Of a stretch of DNA of 27,305 nucleotides, positions 8,758 through 15,018 are shown piece by piece. The position numbers and the translations under genes are program-made. The notes under the pieces are model-generated. The model was not told the DNA's origin. It made no database searches and worked only from the letters and a program-made list of their open reading frames with translations. The DNA is from LB3-1 sp036401895 (GTDB lineage Bacteria; Chloroflexota; Chloroflexia; Chloroflexales; Kallotenuaceae): NCBI GenBank assembly GCA_036401895.1, contig DASWTW010000221.1, forward strand, positions 1-27,305, read 5' to 3'. Positions within the stretch are counted from its first letter, which is position 1. Each line of letters begins with the position of its first letter.

Positions 8758-9483
8758 CTAGCCTTTGCCGTCGCGCAGCATCTGCGCATACTCGTGCGGC
8801 ATCTCGCTGGCCTCGATCGCCTGCGCCGCGCGCTCGATGTCGTAGGCCACGCGCCGGAATTCGACGCTCAGTGCAGCTCCTTGCGCTTCCAGCACGACAT
8901 AACACGCGCGCGGATCGCCGTCCTTGGGCTTGCCGACGCTGCCCGCGTTGATCACCTGCCGCCCGCTCGGCAGCACGCGGTGATACGGAATATGCGTATG
9001 GCCGCAGATCAGCACGTCGGCCTCCACCATGTCCAGCAGTCGCTCAAGGCTACTGTCGGGCCGCTCCGCGAAGAGGTACTCGTTGATGCGGCGCGGGCTG
9101 CCGTGTACCAGCATGATCCGCAGATCGCCAAGCAGCAGCGGGATCTGGAACGGCAGCGCGCGCAGATAGGCTTTGTTCTCCGGTGTGGTGTGGCGGTTGC
9201 TCCACGCGATCGAGCGCTTGCCCAGCGCCTCCGCTACCGGATTGGTGTAGGCGCAGCCGCAGTCGTCGCTATCATTGCCGACGCCCTGATCGTAATTGCC
9301 GATCAGCGTGGGAATGTCACGATCACGAATCGCGGCGACGACCTCGTTGGGAAACGTGGCGTAGCCGACAAGATCGCCCAGGCAGTAGCGCTCATGTAGC
9401 TGCTGCGCGTCCATGTCGGCAAAAACGGCCTCCAGGGCCGGCAGGTTGGCGTGAATATCGCCAAAGATAGCAATGCGGCTCAT
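8758..9483 (-). CDS. Metallophosphoesterase (YfcE/predicted phosphodiesterase type)
   Basis: A 241-residue cytosolic protein with the full calcineurin-like metal-binding set in order: GDIHAN near residue 8, GDLVGY near 36, GNYD near 62 (a variant of GNHD/E), VHGSPR near 126 and GHTH near 160. This set coordinates two metal ions and hydrolyses phosphomono- or phosphodiesters. The compact length and C-terminal NAGSVGKPKDGDPRA motif fit the Metallophos_2 group of predicted phosphodiesterases. The ATG at 9483 follows TAGGAG with a seven-base gap. It lies 21 bp after the aquaporin gene and is probably cotranscribed. The natural substrate is unknown, and any link to arsenic or stress is only positional. 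Confidence 0.9.
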   Translation of the reverse strand: MSRIAIFGDIHANLPALEAVFADMDAQQLHERYCLGDLVGYATFPNEVVAAIRDRDIPTLIGNYDQGVGNDSDDCGCAYTNPVAEALGKRSIAWSNRHTTPENKAYLRALPFQIPLLLGDLRIMLVHGSPRRINEYLFAERPDSSLERLLDMVEADVLICGHTHIPYHRVLPSGRQVINAGSVGKPKDGDPRACYVVLEAQGAALSVEFRRVAYDIERAAQAIEASEMPHEYAQMLRDGKG

Positions 9484-9504
9484 AGCTTGGCTCCTAACCG
9501 ATAA

Positions 9505-10215
9505 TCAATAATTGTTGACATCAACAGTCTCTACACTAGCCTCGTTAGCTGCTTGCTCTGCCTGGGGCGTACGCAACAGCTGGTAGAGCAAGGCGCCTGC
9601 GCTTGTGCCGATCAGTGGCCCAAGCCAATAGATCCAGTGATCGCGCCATGCGCCTGCGACGAGTGCCGGACCGAACGAGCGCGCCGGGTTCATCGACGCG
9701 CCGCTGATCGGACCACCCCACAGCGCATCCAACGCCACGGTCGCGCCGATCGTGATGGCGGCAAGCTGGCCTACCGCGCGTGTATCGGTGGCGACGGCCA
9801 TGATCACAAACATCAAGATCGCGCTCAACAGCATTTCCAGCCCAAATGCCTGGCCTGCGCTGCCGCTGGGCAACGTCGCGCCGAGATCGGCCACCGCGCC
9901 AAAGAGCATACGCAGCGTGAGCGCGCCGCCTACCGCCCCAAGCATCTGTGCGCCGATGTAGATCGGCAGCTCCTGCCACGGAAAATGTCGTGTCAGGGCG
10001 AAGGCCCAGGTTACTGCCGGGTTGAAGTGCGCGCCCGACAAATGCCCGGCTGCGGCGATCATGACTGTGATGATCAGGCCGAATGTCAGCGCGACGCCAA
10101 GATGTGTCAGCGCTCCCGTGGTGGTGTTGACGATGATCGCGCCGCAGCCGGCTGTGACCAGCGCGTAGGTGCCGACGCATTCTGCGCCTGCGCGGCGCAA
10201 CAATACACTGCTCAT
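9505..10215 (-). CDS. aqpS: Aquaporin-family channel in arsenic operon (AqpS-like)
   Basis: A 236-residue MIP channel with six hydrophobic segments and both NPA half-helices (HFNPAV at 64-69 and SMNPARS at 175-181), including the selectivity-filter Arg179. The ATG at 10215 overlaps the TGA of the ArsR-ArsC gene as ATGA, so the two are translationally coupled. A longer reading from 10389 is rejected because it runs inside the upstream gene and adds a Pro/Arg-rich stretch without membrane character. In Sinorhizobium meliloti an aquaglyceroporin, AqpS, lies in the ars operon and lets arsenite leave the cell down its gradient. By context this gene should do the same for the arsenite made by the coupled ArsC domain. 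No ArsB or Acr3 pump is present in the window. Confidence 0.85.
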   Translation of the reverse strand: MSSVLLRRAGAECVGTYALVTAGCGAIIVNTTTGALTHLGVALTFGLIITVMIAAAGHLSGAHFNPAVTWAFALTRHFPWQELPIYIGAQMLGAVGGALTLRMLFGAVADLGATLPSGSAGQAFGLEMLLSAILMFVIMAVATDTRAVGQLAAITIGATVALDALWGGPISGASMNPARSFGPALVAGAWRDHWIYWLGPLIGTSAGALLYQLLRTPQAEQAANEASVETVDVNNY

Positions 10216-11027
10216 AACTGCCCTGTCGACGAATCGACGACCGATCGAATTGGAAAGCGCTGTCCGCTGACTGGATGCGGCAGGCTCAGCAGGTAGCGGA
10301 TGCGCGTGCTTAGCTCGCGGCGAACCTTGAGAAACGCTGCGCGGCGCTCTTGCTCGTCCTCGATTGCCGTCGGATCGGGAATGCTCCAATGGATCTGCGC
10401 CGGGTCGTCTGGGAAGGTGGGACAGCTATCCCGCGCCCGATCGCAGACTGTGATGACATAATCGAACAGCTGCCCGCGAAACTGTTCAAGCGACTTCGCA
10501 ACATGGCGCGATGTATCGATGCCCAGCTCTGCCAGCAGCTCAAGCGTCAAGGGATGGACCTGTGCCGGAGCGCTGCCGGCGCTCCAAACCTCGACATATG
10601 TACCGCCCAGATGACGCGTAATGCCCTCGGCGAGCTGCGATCGCGCGCTATTGTGCGTACACAAAAAAAGCACTCGTAGCGGACGGTCGATGCCGGATAC
10701 TGCCGGCTCTTCGCTCAGAGTGGTGCTTATGCCGGGATGCAGCGCTGCTCCTGCCGCGAGGTAGAGCGCCTGAAGTCGATCCAGGTCCACGCTGTAATAC
10801 ACATCGCGCCCATCTGAGTTGCTGCGTTGATCGCGGAGCAATCCCAGCGAGCGCAGCTGCTTGAGATGGTACGAAACCGCGTTCTGCGGCATGTTTAGTT
10901 GCCCCACGATCTCTCCCACTCGTAGATCCGAGCGAGCCAGCAGCCGCATAACCTTCAGCCGCGTCTCGTCGGCCAGGACTTTGAAGAATTGAACAACGTC
11001 GGGTAGAGCCGGATTAAATGCTGTCAT
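10212..11027 (-). CDS. ArsR repressor - ArsC arsenate reductase fusion
   Basis: A 271-residue two-domain protein. Residues ~8-95 are an ArsR/SmtB winged helix (FKVLADETRLKVMRLL, then recognition helix MPQNAVSYHLKQLRSLGLL). Residues ~117-250 are a low-molecular-weight phosphatase-type arsenate reductase with P-loop C123-THNSA-R129. C195 and C202 sit in VCDRARDSCPTFP, with the same spacing as Cys82/Cys89 of the thioredoxin-coupled ArsC of Bacillus and Staphylococcus. These are the only three cysteines in the protein, so the ArsR part has no thiols of its own to bind arsenite. A strong inverted repeat lies 34 bp upstream of the ATG, and the aquaporin is coupled downstream. It probably reduces arsenate and represses its own operon. 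How it senses arsenic is not evident. Confidence 0.92.
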   Translation of the reverse strand: MTAFNPALPDVVQFFKVLADETRLKVMRLLARSDLRVGEIVGQLNMPQNAVSYHLKQLRSLGLLRDQRSNSDGRDVYYSVDLDRLQALYLAAGAALHPGISTTLSEEPAVSGIDRPLRVLFLCTHNSARSQLAEGITRHLGGTYVEVWSAGSAPAQVHPLTLELLAELGIDTSRHVAKSLEQFRGQLFDYVITVCDRARDSCPTFPDDPAQIHWSIPDPTAIEDEQERRAAFLKVRRELSTRIRYLLSLPHPVSGQRFPIRSVVDSSTGQL

Positions 11028-11060
11028 AGCTGCTCACTGTCTAATCGTAGCAATACTATT

Positions 11061-11082
11061 TATATCAAATTTGATTGATATA
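11061..11082 (-). promoter_or_regulatory. Operator for ArsR-type repressor
   Basis: Perfect inverted repeat with arms TATATCAA (11061-11068) and TTGATATA (11075-11082) around a six-base spacer. The central 12 bases ATCAAATTTGAT are themselves a palindrome. The form ATCAA-N6-TTGAT is a familiar ArsR/SmtB binding pattern. It lies in AT-rich DNA 34 bp upstream of the ArsR-ArsC start, where a promoter is expected. Autoregulation is inferred. Confidence 0.75.
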
Positions 11083-11664
11083 ATAGATTGAGCGGTGGGC
11101 GAATGTCAAGCACCGCGCGACGCCTGGTTGGTTGCTCGGAGATTGAGAATCTAGAGCCAATGTTGAGACGATCCAACTGATTCGGGAGATTCCTCAGCGG
11201 CTCATGAGCATCAAATTGTAAAGCGTTCGAGTAGCAGACAGCCGGTGTACGGGGTATTCCTGGGATGAAGTAGTTACATGGGCTGGCAGTGGCTCCTGGG
11301 GTGAAGTCGTCTGGAGTTGGGGACAGGTAACTCCAGGTGCAGGATCTGTTTGTAAAAAATAAAAAAGCATTCCGAGCGCCAGGATAGCATGAAGTATGTG
11401 ATAGGGCGCGGCGGCCTGTGCAACACATATGGCACGTGGTGGGCTTCTATCTTCAGCCGCAGCGAGCCTGGAATATATTATCGAATGCTCACACAGCAAT
11501 TGAGGCGACTCGACACCAGACGAGTTCAAGTAGGCCGTGAGACTCTGACTCACGAAATAGTTCTGACACAGCACGGAGTCATTATTGACTTCCAGGAGCT
11601 GGTAGCTGAGCACAACACCTGGTTGCCCACCGCTGCGGCGAAATGACGGTCTGTGCTTTCCTCG
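11083..11664. other. 582-bp stretch without a supported gene
   Basis: It is less GC-rich than the surrounding genes. Small open frames exist on both strands, but none shows a recognised domain together with a good ribosome-binding site. An imperfect direct repeat (14 of 16 bases, CCTGGGRTGAAGTMGT) lies at 11259-11274 and 11295-11310. No RNA gene or mobile element is recognised. The region separates the ars-type operon from the P450/GNAT genes. Confidence 0.6.
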
Positions 11665-12171
11665 TCATGCGTCTGTGAATAGGGCGCGCGCTGCTGCCGC
11701 ATGCTCAGCAATCGCTTGACACTGTGCGGGCGTGAGGTGCAAAACCATATCGTATCGATGCAAGTTCGCTCCAAAGCCATGCTCGGTGATCTCTTCGGTT
11801 ATAAATCCGGCCGTTTCATAGAAAGGAGCAGCGTGCTGGCTTGTTTGGATTTTGATAACCGCAATCATCGGATTCTGGCACAAGAGATGCAAGCGCGTAA
11901 ACATCAGCGCGCTCCCAATGCCCTGACGATGCTGGTCACGTGCCACCATGTCCCATGAAAGAATACCGATGTCGGTCCTGGGAATACAAAAGATACCGCC
12001 ACAGGCAACAATGCGAGCAGCATCTGTTTCTACGACAAAATACTGTTCCGGCTGATCCAGAAACGCTACATAATCCGAACGTTCGTGAGGCGCGAAGTAA
12101 TTCGGCGTGTTGCTGTCAAAAATCGCGAGGCACGCAGCTTTATCCTCGCTTGTGTACTCACGGAGCTTCAT
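11665..12171 (-). CDS. GNAT-family N-acetyltransferase
   Basis: 168 residues with a GNAT fold pattern. An N-terminal strand and helix (MKLREYTSEDKAACLAIF) precede a central beta strand (GILSWDMVARD). The acetyl-CoA pyrophosphate loop is at ~81-86 (RDQHRQGIGSALM), and the C-terminal helix carries AAPFYETAGF. The ATG at 12171 is preceded by a purine-rich GGGAGCAGGGAC. The longer frame from 12207 has no comparable site. It lies 138 bp after the second P450 in the same direction, so it could be the last gene of the P450/peptide locus and acetylate the peptide, or give self-protection. It could equally be an independent small-molecule or ribosomal-protein-type acetyltransferase. The substrate is not predictable from the sequence. 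Confidence 0.85.
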   Translation of the reverse strand: MKLREYTSEDKAACLAIFDSNTPNYFAPHERSDYVAFLDQPEQYFVVETDAARIVACGGIFCIPRTDIGILSWDMVARDQHRQGIGSALMFTRLHLLCQNPMIAVIKIQTSQHAAPFYETAGFITEEITEHGFGANLHRYDMVLHLTPAQCQAIAEHAAAARALFTDA

Positions 12172-12271
12172 GTCCCTGCTCCCTCTGGTTGATTGACGTG
12201 CCGGCAATATCTCCGGCGCATCCGTAGGTTCCGAAACGGTACGGGTGCGGGCTCTGTTGTCGGATACTAGC

Positions 12272-12285
12272 GCCAGGCGCCTGGC
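12272..12285. other. 14-bp perfect palindrome between P450 and GNAT genes
   Basis: GCCAGGCGCCTGGC is self-complementary and sits 25 bp beyond the stop of the second P450. It could be a short transcript-end hairpin or a protein-binding site. No U-run follows it on the minus strand, so a simple terminator is not supported. Confidence 0.35.
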
Positions 12286-12309
12286 CTCCGTACAGCGGTT
12301 AGCTTCTGG

Positions 12310-13545
12310 TCAGCGGCGAGTGATCGTGCCGTGGAAATGCACGGGCAGCGGAACAGCGTCGAGCACAATCCGCACGGATTCCGGCTCCGTCAGCTGGATA
12401 CGGTAGCGAGTGCTCATCAGATGGCTCAACAGCATGAGCAGCGTTGTGCCCACACTGGCTCCAATGCACGCCGTAGGAGACCAGCCGAATGGGACGTAGC
12501 GCGCGCCGGTATGGGAGCTGTGTCCGGCATCCTGTAGCCAGCGGTCGGGATCGAAGGTGTCAGGATCGGTCCAGTGGCGGGGATCGTGGTGAGTCAGGTA
12601 CGGGCTGACCAGATAATGGTGCGTGCCATTGAGGCAAGCCTGTTCGAGGTTGATCTCGGTGCGCACAGGACGGGTCATGAACAAGGGCGGGCTCCACATG
12701 CGTAACGATTCTTTGACGAAGCGAGTTGTTGTGGGTGCCATGCGCATCGGAGCTGCGTACAGCTCGTGTAACGGGATGGGATCGAGCTCACTGGACAGCC
12801 GCTCTGCCCAATCGGTTTGCCGGGTGAGTTCATAGAGTAAGCAGGCGGTGCTGGCTGCCGGCGGCCCGGCGATAGCCGTCAAAATCGTGGTGACCGCATC
12901 CACAGCTCGGTCGATGCCCAGGTCCGGCAACATGTCCACGATCGGATCGGTCAGATCAAGCTTTCGTGGCCTGCGCCCGCGAGCACGGCCCCAGATTTCC
13001 CGGCGGACGGCGCTACCGGCACTTGCCTGGATGTAGAACGAGCGGAGCGTCTTCCAGACGGTTTTTGGCCCGGCGTCCGCTTCCCTAATCATCAGGCGAT
13101 CGACCTTAAATGTTTGGTCCCGAAGCACGCGCGCGCGATCCGCAGGGGGAAGGTCAGCCAGCACCAGCGGAAAGAAAGCACGCGTACAGATCTCGCGCGC
13201 CAACCAGACCAGATCAACAGGACGATCGAGGTGTTCATCGATCAGAGCGCTCACGCGCGCGGCAATCCGGCCAACGCCTTCGCTATCGGATAGTCGTCGC
13301 AGCTGCTCGATCCATGCGGTACGAACGCTCTTCCATGAGATCGGCTTGCCTGTTCGACCGCGCACCAGGTCTGCGAGCTTATCCGGCAGCGTGAGGTCGC
13401 TGAAGTTGATCGCGTTGATGTGCAGGGCTATATCTGGATCAAAAACGGCAAGCTGCTTATCGTTGATCCAAAAAATCCTGCCTTCTGCGGCACACCTCGA
13501 TCGCAGTTCACGAACAAATCCTACTTCCTCTGGTGCGGTGTCCAT
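12310..13545 (-). CDS. Cytochrome P450 (second P450 of RiPP-like locus)
   Basis: 411 residues from the ATG at 13545, which has AGGAGG six bases upstream. The in-frame ATG at 13626 lies inside the peptide gene and is rejected. The K-helix ExxR is E279-S-L-R282, the PERF-like segment is FDPDRW, and the heme-binding loop is FGWSPTACIG with Cys360. That loop departs from FGxGxHxCxG: Ser replaces the second Gly and Thr replaces the His/Arg. The I-helix segment reads AIAGPPAAST and lacks the usual acid-Thr pair for oxygen activation. Such departures occur in P450s that form crosslinks rather than hydroxylate, but this is only suggestive. It follows the short peptide gene by 56 bp, with a hairpin in that gap. 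The likely role is oxidative coupling of aromatic side chains in the peptide encoded just upstream. Confidence 0.9.
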   Translation of the reverse strand: MDTAPEEVGFVRELRSRCAAEGRIFWINDKQLAVFDPDIALHINAINFSDLTLPDKLADLVRGRTGKPISWKSVRTAWIEQLRRLSDSEGVGRIAARVSALIDEHLDRPVDLVWLAREICTRAFFPLVLADLPPADRARVLRDQTFKVDRLMIREADAGPKTVWKTLRSFYIQASAGSAVRREIWGRARGRRPRKLDLTDPIVDMLPDLGIDRAVDAVTTILTAIAGPPAASTACLLYELTRQTDWAERLSSELDPIPLHELYAAPMRMAPTTTRFVKESLRMWSPPLFMTRPVRTEINLEQACLNGTHHYLVSPYLTHHDPRHWTDPDTFDPDRWLQDAGHSSHTGARYVPFGWSPTACIGASVGTTLLMLLSHLMSTRYRIQLTEPESVRIVLDAVPLPVHFHGTITRR

Positions 13546-13564
13546 GTGCCCTCCTGTATGGGTA

Positions 13565-13591
13565 CGGGGAGCGAAGCGTGTTCGCCCCCCG
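13565..13591 (-). promoter_or_regulatory. Intercistronic hairpin between peptide gene and second P450
   Basis: In the minus-strand RNA an 11-bp stem with one G-U pair forms between 13581-13591 and 13565-13575, with a 5-base loop. It lies 11 bases beyond the peptide stop codon and ends about 20 bases before the next ATG. No U-run follows. It could protect the 3' end of a short peptide transcript or partly stop transcription, so that more peptide than enzyme is made. Confidence 0.5.
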
Positions 13592-13601
13592 CGCGACCGA
13601 T

Positions 13602-13691
13602 TTAGATATGGTGGTAAACGTACCACATGTACCAGCGATCATTGGACCGAATGGACAGCGCGCGCATCACAGCGTGTGCGATTTTTGCCAC
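13602..13691 (-). CDS. Putative P450-modified RiPP precursor peptide (29 aa, core WYMWYVYHHI)
   Basis: A 29-codon frame starts with GTG at 13691, five bases after a perfect AAGGAGGTGA Shine-Dalgarno sequence, and ends with TAA at 13602. The peptide has a mildly basic leader (residues 1-18: AKIAHAVMRALSIRSND after the initiator). Arg19 and the C-terminal WYMWYVYHHI follow, with W20 at 13632-13634. Seven of the last ten residues are Trp, Tyr or His. It lies between two P450 genes in the same direction, five bases after one and 56 bases before the other. Known P450-crosslinked RiPPs have very short precursors next to a P450: atropopeptides (tryptorubin core AWYIWY) and biarylitides (MRYYH-like cores). 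WYMWY matches WYIWY at four of five positions, and the Tyr/His end recalls the Tyr-His crosslink. I know of no identical family. The product is inferred. Confidence 0.8.
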   Translation of the reverse strand: MAKIAHAVMRALSIRSNDRWYMWYVYHHI

Positions 13692-13696
13692 AGTGC

Positions 13697-13706
13697 TCAC
13701 CTCCTT
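13697..13706 (-). promoter_or_regulatory. Perfect Shine-Dalgarno sequence deciding the peptide start
   Basis: AAGGAGGTGA is fully complementary to the usual 3' end of 16S rRNA. Its last three bases are the TGA stop of the upstream P450. The GTG at 13691 follows at an ideal distance (eight bases from AGGAGG). This is the strongest ribosome-binding site seen in the window and supports high expression of the tiny gene. Confidence 0.8.
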
Positions 13707-14854
13707 CCTTCTGCTAAGTATCGGCTCCCGCGCGGTACCAGGGCCAGCGTGAATTGTGGTGGCGCAAGGGCGGCGCTCAGGCACGGGCGGGTAGTATTCA
13801 CGGTGAGGTCCAAGTGGTAGTTTTCGATGATGATCCGCAGGATGTCTTCAACCAGCTGGATCGAGAGAGCGGCCGCGACGCAGGTGTGCGGCCCTGATCC
13901 AAACGGAATGAACGCGTTTTGAGCGGGATCGGTGGCCCAGCGCTCCGGCCGGAAGCTGTTCGGAGCGTCCCAGTGCTGTGGGTTGCGGTGGACGGCATAG
14001 GGACAGACGATGACCTGATCTTGAGGAGTGACTGCTATTCCGGCCATCGCATGTGGCTGCACCGGCCGACGCGCCAAAAACCATGCTACTGGCCAGAGCC
14101 GGAGCGCCTCCCGGACGATCCAGCCTGGCTCTGAAGCAGTGTTGGGATGGGTGCCCATGAGGAAGATCGACCAGCCCAGCACGAATCCGACCGAGCCTGC
14201 GGCAGCAAACACGAACGACAGGAAGACTTCGGCCAGATCGGCGGCGGGCACATCCTTTCCTGCCGCCCTGACAATGACATCAAGGACATCGGCAGGCTGA
14301 TCAGTGCTGCGCGCTCGTCGCTCGTTGACGGCGCGCTCCAGCTCACGCATCACGCGAAATCGAAATATCGCCCGGCTTAAGCGAGAGCGTCGTTGGCGCG
14401 CTCCAGCCAGAACGGCGCGCTCCACGATCGCATCGACTGTCTGGCGCAGCCGTGCCGGGCTGTCTGGGGTGAGCAATGCAGGTGCAAGGTAGTGATAGAC
14501 CAGCCAATTTCCGGCATCCGGCCACGCACTGGTACCATCCAGCTCTTGCTGTACCCGTGATGACAGCTCGTGCGCATGGGTTCGCATGTATTCCCGCAGC
14601 AGCTTTCGTGACTCTCGTCCGATCTCAACTTGCACTGACCGTGGGCCGAAGACTCCTCGCTTGGTATAGAAGAAATCGGAGTGTTCCTGGTACAGGCCGT
14701 CGGAGTTCGTGAGCACCGCCCGAGCTGCTGTCGCCTCTGCAAGGCACAGCTGCCGCCCCGGTAACCAGGTAGCAGCCTCGCCTTGCCTGAATGCTTGATC
14801 GAGAAACTGTAGAGGATCGTCACGAAACTGAACGGCTGACTCTCGCCCTGTCAT
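13697..14854 (-). CDS. Cytochrome P450 (first P450 of RiPP-like locus)
   Basis: 385 residues from the ATG at 14854, which has GAGGAG eight bases upstream. The in-frame ATG at 14893 has no such site. The K-helix motif is E249-A-L-R252, the PERF-like segment is FRPERW, and the heme loop is FGSGPHTCVA with Cys325. The loop is canonical except that the final Gly is Ala. The I-helix region (FVFAAAGSVGFVLG) lacks the usual acid-Thr pair. There is no membrane anchor, so it is a soluble class I bacterial P450 that needs separate ferredoxin and reductase partners, none of which is in the window. Its stop codon lies inside the Shine-Dalgarno sequence of the peptide gene, so the two are tightly linked. 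It probably acts on that peptide, with the second P450 making a further crosslink. Confidence 0.92.
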   Translation of the reverse strand: MTGRESAVQFRDDPLQFLDQAFRQGEAATWLPGRQLCLAEATAARAVLTNSDGLYQEHSDFFYTKRGVFGPRSVQVEIGRESRKLLREYMRTHAHELSSRVQQELDGTSAWPDAGNWLVYHYLAPALLTPDSPARLRQTVDAIVERAVLAGARQRRSRLSRAIFRFRVMRELERAVNERRARSTDQPADVLDVIVRAAGKDVPAADLAEVFLSFVFAAAGSVGFVLGWSIFLMGTHPNTASEPGWIVREALRLWPVAWFLARRPVQPHAMAGIAVTPQDQVIVCPYAVHRNPQHWDAPNSFRPERWATDPAQNAFIPFGSGPHTCVAAALSIQLVEDILRIIIENYHLDLTVNTTRPCLSAALAPPQFTLALVPRGSRYLAEGRR

Positions 14855-14974
14855 GTACCCGATCTCCTCTCTTAGGATTATCAGGAGCGCCATTCCAACG
14901 AGCGGACCTCAGTTACATTGATACGCGGTTCCAACCGCTGATGGGTCGGCCGGGGGTGGTGTAGAAAACACGAA

Positions 14975-15018
14975 TGTACACGCTTAAGATACAATATTGG
15001 CTTATAAAGCGTACACAA
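14975..15018 (-). promoter_or_regulatory. Candidate promoter/operator of the P450-peptide locus
   Basis: On the minus strand TTGTGT (15013-15018) and TATTGT (14991-14996) are 16 bp apart and could be -35 and -10 boxes. An imperfect inverted repeat (9 of 11 bases: TGTACACGCTT at 14975-14985 and AAGCGTACACA at 15007-15017) brackets the promoter, as a repressor site would. This is a suggestion from pattern alone. Confidence 0.35.

Noticed and set aside
11389..11646. 85-codon plus-strand frame starting MKYVIGRGGL
   Set aside because: AGGA lies before the ATG, but the product shows no domain, low-complexity-free yet unrecognisable sequence, and competing frames of similar quality lie on the other strand.
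13602..13784. Longer 60-codon version of the peptide gene starting at 13784
   Set aside because: It would start inside the P450 gene in another frame, with no ribosome-binding site. The GTG at 13691 sits at ideal distance from a perfect Shine-Dalgarno.
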